Source: Betaproteobacteria bacterium
GTDB lineage: Bacteria > Pseudomonadota > Gammaproteobacteria > Burkholderiales > SG8-41
Assembly: GCA_028292065.1 (NCBI GenBank)
Contig: JAQGNC010000046.1
Coordinates: 1-7,901 of the forward strand
Direction: 5' to 3'
DNA length: 7,901 bases
Notes under the pieces: generated by a model
What the model was told of the DNA's origin: nothing
What the model saw: the letters and a program-made list of their open reading frames with translations, nothing else
Databases searched by the model: none
Translations under genes and position numbers: made by a program
In this document: piece by piece, positions 1-6,036 of the stretch
Layout of the letters: every line of letters begins with the position of its first letter
Position numbering within the stretch: position 1 is the first letter of the stretch

Positions 1-1
1 A

Positions 2-955
2 TTCAGGATCCTCGCAGTTCTGGGTGCCACCGCGGCGATGCTGTCCGTCGCGGCCGCCGCGACATGGCCCGAAAAACCGGTGCGGGTGATCATCCCGTGG
101 CCGCCGGGCGGCAGCACCGACATCGTCGGGCGTCTGGTCGCGGCCGAGCTCACCAATCGCCTCAAGCAGCAGGTCATCATCGACAACCGCGCCGGCGCGA
201 GCGGCATCGTGGGGATGCAGATCGCGACCGCGGCGCGCCCCGACGGCTACACGTTCATGGTGACCTCGACCGCGTACGGTCACCTCATCTACCGCGCGAA
301 AGCGAACGTCGATCTCGACAAATCTTTCGCGCCGGTCGCCCTGCTCGGTTTCGGCGACAGCGCGCTCGTGGTGCACCCGGCGCTGCCGGTCAAGTCGGTG
401 AAAGAGCTGATCGCGCTCGCGAAAGCCAAGCCCGGGCAGCTCAACTACGCCTCGTCGGGCGTGGGCGGCTTTCCGCACATGAACACCGAGCTCTTCAAGT
501 TGAAAGCCGGCGTGAACATGGTGCACGTGCCTTTCAAGGGGGCGGGGCCGGCGATCGCCGACGTGATCGCGGGCAACACCCAGCTCATCATCACGTCGCT
601 CGTCTCGGTGGCGCCGCAGGTCAACAGCGGCCGCTTGAGACTGCTCGGTGTCGGCGGCGCTAAGCGCAGCTCAGGCTACCCCGACGCGCCCACGATCAGC
701 GAAGCCGGCGTGCCCGGCTACGAGACCGCGATCTGGTGGGGCATGTTCGCGCCCCCCGCCACGCCGCGCGCGATCATCGACCGCATGCACGACGAAAGCA
801 CCGCGATCATGGAAGCGCCCGATATGCAGAAGCGCCTCGACGAGCAAGGCGGCGTCTTCACGCGGATGAGCCCCGCCGAGTTCGGCAGGCTCATGAAGCT
901 CGAGACCGAGAAGTGGATGGCGGTGATCAAGGCCGCGGGGATCAAGGAGGAGTGA
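2..955 (+). CDS. TctC/Bug-family periplasmic solute-binding protein, 5' end cut by window
   Basis: Extracytoplasmic binding protein of the tripartite tricarboxylate transporter (TTT) type; it would capture a carboxylate-like ligand in the periplasm and pass it to a TctA/TctB membrane pair. The frame is open from base 2, and the ATG at 38 lies inside a hydrophobic signal peptide (FRILAVLGATAAMLSVAAAA, then TWPEKPVR), so the true start is upstream of the window. 317 codons are visible, close to full family length. Family hallmarks are present in order: PWPPGGSTDIVGR near the mature N-terminus, IDNRAGASG, PDGYTF, LNYASSGVGG, HVPFKGAGPAIADVIAG, PTISEAGVPGYE and WWGMFAPPATP. Stop TGA is at 953-955. 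No tctA or tctB is seen, which is typical: Bug proteins are often orphan and numerous in Burkholderiales. The ligand cannot be told from sequence. Family call very sure; substrate unknown. Confidence 0.95.
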   Translation, partial: FRILAVLGATAAMLSVAAAATWPEKPVRVIIPWPPGGSTDIVGRLVAAELTNRLKQQVIIDNRAGASGIVGMQIATAARPDGYTFMVTSTAYGHLIYRAKANVDLDKSFAPVALLGFGDSALVVHPALPVKSVKELIALAKAKPGQLNYASSGVGGFPHMNTELFKLKAGVNMVHVPFKGAGPAIADVIAGNTQLIITSLVSVAPQVNSGRLRLLGVGGAKRSSGYPDAPTISEAGVPGYETAIWWGMFAPPATPRAIIDRMHDESTAIMEAPDMQKRLDEQGGVFTRMSPAEFGRLMKLETEKWMAVIKAAGIKEE

Positions 956-958
956 GCC

Positions 959-970
959 CGCTCGCGAGCG
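959..970. repeat. 12-base perfect palindrome after the tctC-like gene
   Basis: CGCTCGCGAGCG is fully self-complementary and starts 3 bases after the stop codon. With no T-tract it is not a standard intrinsic terminator. In DNA this GC-rich a short palindrome may be chance. Confidence 0.35.
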
Positions 971-1209
971 TCTCGGGATCGCGCAGCCTGTCCTGAGCGT
1001 TGTCTGAGGGCCACTGCGTTCCTCGCAACAACACCGTTGGTCAGTCGCGAGGCGCCGGCATGGGGCGTCGTGGCGACCTCGTGGCGCACTGAAACGCCTT
1101 TCGTGCTTACGTTGCGGCCGGTGGACCCACCCGATCTTCCGCTCGGCACATCCGGTCTCGGGTCCCGGCCGTATAGTGAGGGCGAGCGCACGCAGCGCCG
1201 CTCACCTCT

Positions 1210-1215
1210 GGAGGG
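1210..1215 (+). promoter_or_regulatory. Ribosome binding site deciding the SnoaL-like start
   Basis: GGAGGG lies 5 bases before the ATG at 1221. It favours that start over the in-frame GTG at 1176, which would add 15 residues with no family resemblance. Confidence 0.8.
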
Positions 1216-1220
1216 TCATC

Positions 1221-1625
1221 ATGGCTGAACAGGACAATGTGCAGGTCGTCAAAGACGCATACGCGGCTTTCGGACGCGGCGACATTCCCGCCGTCGTGAA
1301 CGCGTGTGCACCCGAAGTCGAGTGGACGATCCCCGGCGGATCGGGGATCCCGGTCGCGGGTACGTTCCACGGCCGCGAGGGCGTGGCGCAGTTCTTCCAG
1401 GCGCTGGGAGAACACCAGACCGCCCGGCAGTTCGAGCCGCGGGAATTCATCGCACAAGGCGACAAGGTCGTCGTGCTCGGGCATTACCAGTGGCTGATCG
1501 AGCGCACCGGCAAGCCGTACGAATGCGACTGGGTGCACGTGTTCACCATTCGCGATGGCGGCGTGGTGCGCTTCCAGGAGTACTCCGACACCGCAGCGGA
1601 GGCGGAAGCTTACCGCGGCGGGTAG
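1221..1625 (+). CDS. SnoaL-like / NTF2-like fold protein
   Basis: A 134-residue protein of the SnoaL-like, ketosteroid-isomerase-related NTF2 superfamily: small cone-shaped cytosolic proteins that bind or isomerise hydrophobic small molecules. The N-terminal helix pattern VQVVKDAYAAFGRGD is the usual opening. It is followed by a VEWTIPGG strand, the FHGREGVAQFFQAL helix typical of the family, then strands ending in VHVFTIRDGGVVRFQEYSDT. Length matches the family. No signal peptide or membrane segment is seen. Start is fixed by a strong ribosome binding site. The family covers isomerases, hydrolases and non-enzymes, and I see no residue set proving catalysis. It sits 265 bases after the binding-protein gene on the same strand, too far to assume cotranscription. 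Its stop is 5 bases before repeat array 1. Fold call sure; reaction unknown. Confidence 0.88.
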   Translation: MAEQDNVQVVKDAYAAFGRGDIPAVVNACAPEVEWTIPGGSGIPVAGTFHGREGVAQFFQALGEHQTARQFEPREFIAQGDKVVVLGHYQWLIERTGKPYECDWVHVFTIRDGGVVRFQEYSDTAAEAEAYRGG

Positions 1626-1630
1626 AGCGA

Positions 1631-1680
1631 GGGGACAGACCCCGGTTTTGGCTGGTTTTGTTTCACGCGGGTCTGTCCCC
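1631..1680. repeat. 12-bp inverted repeat, 26-base loop
   Basis: GGGGACAGACCC (1631-1642) is the exact reverse complement of GGGTCTGTCCCC (1669-1680). The cores carry an A/T swap relative to the commoner GGGGTCAGACCCC, so this is a sub-type within the same array. It starts 5 bases after the SnoaL-like stop and could end that transcript. Confidence 0.85.
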
Positions 1681-1717
1681 GGTTTGAATCCGAGGCTGCC
1701 CCCGATTCAAACCGGGG
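1677..1717. repeat. 14-bp inverted repeat, 13-base loop
   Basis: CCCCGGTTTGAATC (1677-1690) is the exact reverse complement of GATTCAAACCGGGG (1704-1717). It shares its left CCCC with the 1631-1680 hairpin and its right GGGG with the 1714-1747 hairpin, so neighbouring hairpins cannot all form fully at once. Confidence 0.85.
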
Positions 1718-1747
1718 TCTGACCCCAAGAAGCCGGGGTCAGACCCC
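1714..1747. repeat. Two-core hairpin module, 13-bp stem and 8-base loop
   Basis: The cores GGGGTCTGACCCC (1714-1726) and GGGGTCAGACCCC (1735-1747) are exact reverse complements separated by AAGAAGCC. The right core overlaps the last two codons and stop of the hydrolase gene. The same module, inverted, is at 7863-7896, and a near-copy is at 5988-6022. Confidence 0.9.
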
Positions 1748-2416
1748 AGCGATGTGCTTGCGCAGAAACTCGAGCGATCGCGTGCGCGCGATATCGGCCG
1801 AGCTCTTGTCGTACGATCCGCGCTGCTCGCAGTTGAAGCCGTGACCGGCGCCCGGGTAGAAGTAGTGGATCTGGTCCTTGTGCGCGGCGGCCACTTCCTT
1901 CGCCTTGTCGAGCGGGATCGAGGCGTCGGTCTCGCCCCAGTGGAACATCACCGGGCACTTCGGCTTCTCGTCGATCATCGAAGGAATGGAGCCGCCGTAG
2001 TACGCCACGGCGCACGCGAGGCCGTCGAGATTGCACGCCGCCTTGAACGACAGCGCCCCGCCCCAGCACCAGCCGATGATGCCGGTCTTGCCGGCGGAAG
2101 CGACGTGCTGCTTCGCGGCTTCGGCGTCTTTGAGCGCGTCGGCGAAATTCATCTTCTGCATGAGCCCGCGCGCCTTCTCGATGTCTTGCGGCGTGTAGCC
2201 GACGTCGAGGCCGCGCTCGACGCGGTCGAAGAACGCCGGCGCGATGCACAGATAGCCGTCCGCGGCGTATTCGTCGGTCACACGCTTGATGTGGCTGTTG
2301 ACGCCGAAGATCTCCATGACGACGATCAGCGCGCCTCGCGGCTTGCCCGAAGGCTCGGCGACGTACGCCGAAAACTTGTGGCCGTCGCTCGCCGTCAGCT
2401 CGATGTTTTTGCCCAT
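1739..2416 (-). CDS. Dienelactone hydrolase-family protein
   Basis: A 225-residue alpha/beta-hydrolase of the dienelactone hydrolase (carboxymethylenebutenolidase) family, likely cytosolic. Classical members open dienelactone to maleylacetate in chlorocatechol breakdown, but most homologues act on other or unknown esters and lactones. The full catalytic set is visible: Glu35 in VVMEIFG, nucleophile Cys117 in GWCWGG, Asp164 in GETDASIP and His192 in GHGF, at spacings close to the Pseudomonas enzyme (E36, C123, D171, H202). I chose the ATG at 2416 because GGGAGA sits 7 bases upstream and MGKNIELTASDG is a normal family start; an in-frame ATG at 2560 would add 48 unlike residues. The last two codons (Gly, Val) and the TGA stop are encoded by a repeat core. 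No chlorocatechol pathway genes are nearby, so a specific substrate is not supported. Confidence 0.92.
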   Translation of the reverse strand: MGKNIELTASDGHKFSAYVAEPSGKPRGALIVVMEIFGVNSHIKRVTDEYAADGYLCIAPAFFDRVERGLDVGYTPQDIEKARGLMQKMNFADALKDAEAAKQHVASAGKTGIIGWCWGGALSFKAACNLDGLACAVAYYGGSIPSMIDEKPKCPVMFHWGETDASIPLDKAKEVAAAHKDQIHYFYPGAGHGFNCEQRGSYDKSSADIARTRSLEFLRKHIAGV

Positions 2417-2422
2417 GATTTG

Positions 2423-2428
2423 TCTCCC
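2423..2428 (-). promoter_or_regulatory. Ribosome binding site deciding the hydrolase start
   Basis: On the minus strand GGGAGA lies 7 bases before the ATG at 2416, supporting the 225-residue form over the longer open frame. Confidence 0.7.
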
Positions 2429-2674
2429 AATCGTGTTTCGAGGAACCCGGATTGTGTCCGAAAGACGCGCGGAGCGAAATGCGCAGCCGCTACAGTGCAC
2501 CGCACCGCGCACTAAAACGATCGCGGCGGGCAGGCGTGAGAGCGGTTCGCAACCCGTCAACTCGTGTCGAAGGTCACGTTGCGCGCGAATCGGACCGTCA
2601 CATTTTGCGCGCGCATGTGAATTTTCGCATTACAGAACGCGCGTGCCGCCTCGCATACTGGCTTCATCTTCATC

Positions 2675-2691
2675 GCTTCGGAATGCGAAGC
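2675..2691 (+). other. Small hairpin in the leader of the PAS-EAL gene
   Basis: GCTTCG (2675-2680) and CGAAGC (2686-2691) form a 6-bp stem with loop GAATG, ending 16 bases before the ATG. It might affect translation, but could be chance in GC-rich DNA. Confidence 0.35.
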
Positions 2692-2707
2692 CACGATCGG
2701 GTGGAAT

Positions 2708-4237
2708 ATGACAGCTACCGTTTTCGACACTTCAGACACGCGGCAGCACGCCCCGCGATCGCCGGCGGGCGCCGTCCAGCGCGCGCTGACGTGGATCCGC
2801 CGCAACCTCGTGCCTTTCCTCACCGCGGCCGCGGTGCTCGTGCTGAGCGTGATGCTCATCTTCGCGATTTATTTCACGCAGGCGGATCTCCAATGGACCG
2901 CGTTCCTGGGCGGGGTGCTCTTCGCGGCCGTGCTGTCGCTCGTGACGCAGAACATCAAGGTCCAGTGGCGCCTCGTGCGGCGCGACGCGCAGCTTCGGCG
3001 CAGCAAGGAACTGCTCGCCGAGCAGGTCTTGTGCACCGAGCGTTCGGCGCAGGCGTTGAAGATGGCCGACCAGCGATTCGGCGCCGTCCTCGACGCGTTG
3101 CCTCCGATGATTTTTTTCGTCGACCGCGAAGGGCGCTGCCGTTACCACAATCTCGCTTTCGCACAGTGGTGCGGCAAAGACTCGACCGAGATCCGGCACC
3201 TGCCGCTGAACGAGCTCGTGGGCGAGGAGATGCATCGCATGATGGAAAGCCGCGGCCACGCGGCGCTGGTGGGTGAGGCGTCCGAGCTCGAGGCACAATG
3301 GCCTTTCCCGGACGGCGTGCGCCCTGCGGTGGTCAAGCTGCTGCCCTACCCGGTCGGCGCTCAGGCCGCAGCCGGCTATTACGTCTTCGTGTTCGCGCCG
3401 CCCGTCGCTCGCGTGCACCCAGCAGCCGGCGCGGATGCCTCCGGCGCGGCGACTTACCTCGACGCGATGGAACAGCAACTCCCCGCGAACGAAGACCCGC
3501 GCGAATACCTGCTCAACGCGATCGAAGAGGACCAGTTCCTGCTGCTCGAACAGCCGATCGAGGCTGTGGCCCCGGACACCCGCCCCGCCGCTTTCCGCGA
3601 AATCCTGCTGCGGCTGCGCGGGGACGGCCGGCACGCGCTGCCTCCGGGGGGTTTCCTCGAAGTGGCCGAGCACCACGGCCTCGCGCCCGCGATCGATCGC
3701 TGGGTGATCCGCAAGCTGCTGAAATCCGCGACTGAGATGAAGGAGGCCGACAACACGTGGCGCATGCCACTGTATGCGGTGAACCTCAGCGATGCGACGG
3801 TGTGCGACCGCACCTTCGCGCAACACGTCGAGGCACAACTACGCCACTGGAATGTGAGGGGTGGCAGGCTGTGCTTCGAAGTGCGTCACCGCGCGCTGGC
3901 CGAGCACGAGGCCGACGTCGAGGCGCTGATCGCGCAGCTCAAGCCGCTCGGCTGCCTCTTCACCGTCGAGCGCTTCGGCAGCCACAAAGTCTCGTTCGCG
4001 CCGTTCAGCCGGCTGCCGTTCGATTTCGTCAAGATCGACAGCAGCATCGTCGGCGCGATCCTGCGTGAGAAGTCCGAGCTCGCGAAAGCGCGCGCGATCG
4101 TGCTCGCGTGCGCCAAGATCGGCGTGCGCACGATCGCGCCGGCGATCGAGGACGAGGCTGCGCGCGTGAAGTTGAAGGAGATCGGCGTCGACTACGTGCA
4201 GGGTTTCGCGATCGAAAGCCCCGGACCGCTGGGTTAG
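2708..4237 (+). CDS. Membrane PAS / degenerate EAL-domain protein, probably no c-di-GMP hydrolysis
   Basis: 509 residues. Two hydrophobic segments (about 34-57 and 65-80) place it in the inner membrane. A charged helical stretch follows (about 81-120), possibly coiled coil, then a PAS-like domain (about 121-232; FGAVLDALPPMIFFVDREG...YHNLAF) and an EAL-like domain (about 262-507). EAL enzymes cleave c-di-GMP. Here some residues remain: Glu298 in REILLR, Asn359 in VNLS, Glu391 in CFEV, Lys442 in VKID and Gln498 in YVQG. The metal-binding DDFG is instead ERFG (421-424), and the AEGVE catalytic-base motif is APAIE (477-481). No GGDEF domain is seen. I infer a c-di-GMP-binding or protein-interacting pseudo-enzyme that responds to a signal through PAS. 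The ATG at 2708 has only a weak, close GGGTGGA before it. The stop overlaps the convergent MFS gene by 4 bases. Confidence 0.88.
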   Translation: MTATVFDTSDTRQHAPRSPAGAVQRALTWIRRNLVPFLTAAAVLVLSVMLIFAIYFTQADLQWTAFLGGVLFAAVLSLVTQNIKVQWRLVRRDAQLRRSKELLAEQVLCTERSAQALKMADQRFGAVLDALPPMIFFVDREGRCRYHNLAFAQWCGKDSTEIRHLPLNELVGEEMHRMMESRGHAALVGEASELEAQWPFPDGVRPAVVKLLPYPVGAQAAAGYYVFVFAPPVARVHPAAGADASGAATYLDAMEQQLPANEDPREYLLNAIEEDQFLLLEQPIEAVAPDTRPAAFREILLRLRGDGRHALPPGGFLEVAEHHGLAPAIDRWVIRKLLKSATEMKEADNTWRMPLYAVNLSDATVCDRTFAQHVEAQLRHWNVRGGRLCFEVRHRALAEHEADVEALIAQLKPLGCLFTVERFGSHKVSFAPFSRLPFDFVKIDSSIVGAILREKSELAKARAIVLACAKIGVRTIAPAIEDEAARVKLKEIGVDYVQGFAIESPGPLG

Positions 4238-5493
4238 CGGCGCGCCGCGCGCACGGTGAACGCCAGCAGCCCCGCCGTGATCGCGAGCAGCGCCATGGCG
4301 CTCAACGCGAGCGACCAGCGTATGCCGATGATGCTCCCGACGATCCCGACGGTGACGCCGGAAAACGCGCGCAAGCCGAGGCTCGACATCGAGTAGAGCC
4401 CGATCACCCGCCCGCGGATCTCGACGGGCGCCTCGATCTGCACGAGCGTCTGCCCCATCGCCGCGAACGCAAGCTGGAGAAACCCCGCGGCGAACAGCAG
4501 CGCGAAAGCGAGCGGGTAGCTTCCGGCGACTGCAAAACCCCCGATCGCGCAGCACCAGAGCATCGCGAGGATGAAAGCGGTGCGCGGCCGCGGCTTGAGC
4601 AGCCCGCGGCTTTCGAGCACGAATCCCGCGATCAGCGCGCCTGCCGCGTCGGCGGCGAGCAGCATGCCGTAGCCCGCTCCCGCGTCGCCGTGCCCGAGGT
4701 GCTCGGCGAATTCGGGCATCTGCGCCTGGTACGCGTTGCCGACGAACAGCGAAGCGCCGCCCGCGAGCAGGGTCATCGAGACGATCGTGCGGTTGCCCGC
4801 GATCGCGCGCATCGTCGCGCGGATGTCGGCGAACCCTCGCACCGCGCTTCTCGCGACGGCTTTCCTGGCCCCGCGCGAGAACGGCGCTTTCCACAGCCAG
4901 ATCAGCAGAGGCAGGTAGAACAGCACGTTCACGAGGATGCCGGCCGACGGGCCGAGCGCGAGCATGATGACGCTGCCGATCGCAGGGCCCATCAGGAGCC
5001 CCAGCCAGCGCGCGGTCGCGCTCAGGCGCACCGCGCTGCTCAACTGCCCGGGCTCGACGATGTCCTGGATCAGCAACTGGCTCGCGGGACCCCACAGCAC
5101 GCCCGCGAAACCGTGGATGACGAGCAGCGTCATCGCGTGCCACATCTGCAGCGTGTCGGTGACGAAGAAATAACCCCACCCGAGCGAGGCGACGATGAAG
5201 CACAGCATGCCGAGCTGGATGATGCGGCGCGGGTCGAAGCGGTCGGCGAGCGCGCCCGCGTAGACCGAGAAGAACAGGAAAGGCACCCAGTGCGAGACCA
5301 CTGCGAAGCCGCCGAGGGTCTGCGAGTGGAACTTCTGGAACATCATCCAGTAGCTGATGACGTGCTCGATGCTGTCGGCCATCATCGCCACCGCGGAGAC
5401 GATGAAGTAGGCGCGAAAGCCCGGGTGCCGCAGAGCCGCGAAGGAAAGGTCTTTCGGCGCTTTGACTTCGGCGGCGCGTGGCGTGTCGTTCAA
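4234..5493 (-). CDS. MFS transporter, EntS/MFS_3-like exporter type
   Basis: A 419-residue integral membrane protein of the major facilitator superfamily with the length and hydrophobic rhythm of 12 helices. The opening LRHPGFRAYFIVSAVAMMAD, the loop 2-3 signature GALADRFDPRRI (80-91), a mid-protein arginine-rich loop (about 206-230) and EIRGRVIGLYSMSSLG in the second half all fit the MFS_3 group, which includes the siderophore exporter EntS. Such proteins usually export small molecules using the proton gradient; the cargo cannot be read here, and no siderophore genes are in the window. The start is TTG at 5493: the frame has stops not far upstream, no ATG lies between, and GAGG precedes it by 9 bases on the minus strand. 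It is divergent from apaG and convergent with the PAS-EAL gene, overlapping it by 4 bases. Confidence 0.9.
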   Translation of the reverse strand: MNDTPRAAEVKAPKDLSFAALRHPGFRAYFIVSAVAMMADSIEHVISYWMMFQKFHSQTLGGFAVVSHWVPFLFFSVYAGALADRFDPRRIIQLGMLCFIVASLGWGYFFVTDTLQMWHAMTLLVIHGFAGVLWGPASQLLIQDIVEPGQLSSAVRLSATARWLGLLMGPAIGSVIMLALGPSAGILVNVLFYLPLLIWLWKAPFSRGARKAVARSAVRGFADIRATMRAIAGNRTIVSMTLLAGGASLFVGNAYQAQMPEFAEHLGHGDAGAGYGMLLAADAAGALIAGFVLESRGLLKPRPRTAFILAMLWCCAIGGFAVAGSYPLAFALLFAAGFLQLAFAAMGQTLVQIEAPVEIRGRVIGLYSMSSLGLRAFSGVTVGIVGSIIGIRWSLALSAMALLAITAGLLAFTVRAARR

Positions 5494-5502
5494 AATGCGT
5501 AT

Positions 5503-5506
5503 CCTC
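5503..5506 (-). promoter_or_regulatory. Ribosome binding site for the TTG start of the MFS gene
   Basis: On the minus strand GAGG lies 9 bases before TTG at 5493. Two stop codons in the same frame about 35 bases upstream limit the choice of start, so the TTG is well supported. Confidence 0.6.
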
Positions 5507-5568
5507 GGCAGGTCGGCGGTAACCGGCGATTATCAACCATGCGGGACGTTCTTCCCGCCGCGATGCGC

Positions 5569-5597
5569 TTGCCGTATCGCGCACATTCGTATGCAAT
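5569..5597 (+). promoter_or_regulatory. Candidate sigma-70 promoter of apaG, possibly giving a leaderless mRNA
   Basis: TTGCCG (5569-5574) and TGCAAT (5592-5597) are each four of six to consensus with a 17-base spacer. The expected transcript start, 6-7 bases after the -10 box, falls at about 5603-5605, on the apaG ATG (5604). No Shine-Dalgarno sequence is visible before that ATG. Prediction only. Confidence 0.4.
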
Positions 5598-5603
5598 AGC
5601 GCC

Positions 5604-5984
5604 ATGCCAGACGCCAAACACAAGATCACCGTTCAAGCGAAAGTCGCTTTCATCCCCGACCAGTCGGACTCCGAGAGCAACCGCTACGCCTTCGCATACA
5701 CCATCACCGTGACCAACACCGGCACCGTCGCCGCGCGCCTCATCAGCCGCCACTGGATCATCACCGACTCCGACAGCCAGGTGCAGGAAGTCAGGGGCGA
5801 CGGCGTGGTCGGCGAACAGCCGCTGTTAAACCCGGACGAGGCTTTCCAGTACACGAGCGGAGCGATCATCGCGACCCCGGTCGGCACGATGCGCGGCACC
5901 TACCACATGCTCGCGGAAGACGGCACGAAGTTCGACGCGCAGATCCCGGAGTTCACCCTGGCGATGCCGCGGATGCTGCATTAG
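5604..5984 (+). CDS. apaG: ApaG (DUF525) protein
   Basis: A 126-residue cytosolic protein matching ApaG over its whole length, a beta-sandwich family resembling a fibronectin III fold. Recognisable stretches are NRYAFAYTITVTNTG, ARLISRHWIITDSDSQVQEVRGDGVVGEQP, FQYTSGAIIATPVGTMRGTYHM and a C-terminal IPEFTLAMP. The biochemical role is not settled; in enterobacteria the gene sits beside ksgA and apaH and was linked to cobalt resistance and magnesium efflux, and the domain also occurs in some eukaryotic F-box proteins. Here apaG stands alone, divergent from an MFS gene and convergent with an ABC transporter gene. ATG at 5604 is the normal start, but no ribosome binding site precedes it. Its TAG stop is 3 bases before the first core of repeat array 2. 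Confidence 0.96.
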   Translation: MPDAKHKITVQAKVAFIPDQSDSESNRYAFAYTITVTNTGTVAARLISRHWIITDSDSQVQEVRGDGVVGEQPLLNPDEAFQYTSGAIIATPVGTMRGTYHMLAEDGTKFDAQIPEFTLAMPRMLH

Positions 5985-6033
5985 GGTGGGGTCTGACCCC
6001 GGCTTCATTGGGGTCTGACCCCGGTTTGATCCG
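5985..6033. repeat. Palindromic repeat array 2
   Basis: Fills the 52-base gap between the convergent apaG and ABC transporter genes. Two copies of GGGGTCTGACCCC (5988-6000 and 6010-6022) are joined by GGCTTCATT and followed by GGTTTGATCC. It matches the array 1 and 3 module except for one inserted A in the linker and one central A/T difference. A foldback of the two cores leaves one central T-T mismatch. It could serve as a shared end for both transcripts, but lacks a T-tract. Confidence 0.92.
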
Positions 6034-6036
6034 GGA

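Larger units (their letters stand above)
956..1220. other. Intergenic gap with no convincing gene
   Basis: 265 bases between the binding-protein gene and the SnoaL-like gene. Open frames cross it on both strands, but they have no family signature, no good ribosome binding site and mostly run antisense to neighbours, so I treat them as GC-rich chance ORFs. A 12-base perfect palindrome lies just after the upstream stop (959-970). A weak inverted pair CCTCGC/GCGAGG (1021-1026 and 1047-1052) has no T-run after it, so a terminator is not supported. TATAGT at 1172-1177 resembles a -10 box for the downstream gene, but no clear -35 box sits at the right distance. Confidence 0.5.
1631..1750. repeat. 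Palindromic repeat array 1 (GGGGTCWGACCCC family)
   Basis: Fills nearly all of the gap between the convergent SnoaL-like and hydrolase genes and runs into the hydrolase gene's 3' end. It holds two exact 13-base cores, GGGGTCTGACCCC at 1714-1726 and GGGGTCAGACCCC at 1735-1747, plus two variant cores with ACAGAC/GTCTGT centres at 1631-1643 and 1669-1680. Three hairpins can form, two of them sharing sequence. Bases 1709-1748 are an exact reverse complement of 7862-7901 in array 3. It may also act as a bidirectional transcript end, though no T-tract is present. Confidence 0.92.
2417..2707. other. Divergent intergenic region
   Basis: 291 bases between the hydrolase gene (leftward) and the PAS-EAL gene (rightward). 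It should hold promoters for both, but I see no strong -35/-10 pair; CATACT at 2654-2659 is a fair -10 box with only a poor -35 match. It has more A+T, mainly around 2600-2640, than the flanking genes. A small hairpin sits close to the PAS-EAL start. I see no gene in it; open frames crossing it lack family features. Confidence 0.55.

Noticed and set aside
984..1013. Possible degenerate copy of a short dispersed repeat of the CCTGAGC...GAGGG type
   Set aside because: Only loosely similar, not a clean inverted repeat, and no second copy is seen in the window.
718..1191. A 157-codon minus-strand open frame covering the 956-1220 gap
   Set aside because: Half lies antisense to the binding-protein gene, it has no family resemblance, and I see no ribosome binding site. 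A small gene in the gap cannot be fully excluded.
1626..1750. Array 1 as a CRISPR array
   Set aside because: Units are palindromic cores with irregular spacing and short non-unique linkers, not equal repeats with unique spacers, and no cas gene is present.
3839..5629. A 596-codon open frame on the minus strand across the PAS-EAL 3' end and the MFS gene
   Set aside because: It is a frame shadow of the MFS gene: arginine/alanine-rich, low complexity, no family motif, and the MFS frame has clear membrane segments.
4108..5712. A 534-codon open frame on the plus strand antisense to the MFS gene
   Set aside because: Composition is dominated by Arg, Glu, Asp, Ala and His, as expected from the antisense of a GC-rich gene, with no recognisable domain.
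5988..6022. Array 2 as a standard intrinsic terminator
   Set aside because: The stem is strong, but no run of T follows on either strand, so termination is possible but not shown.
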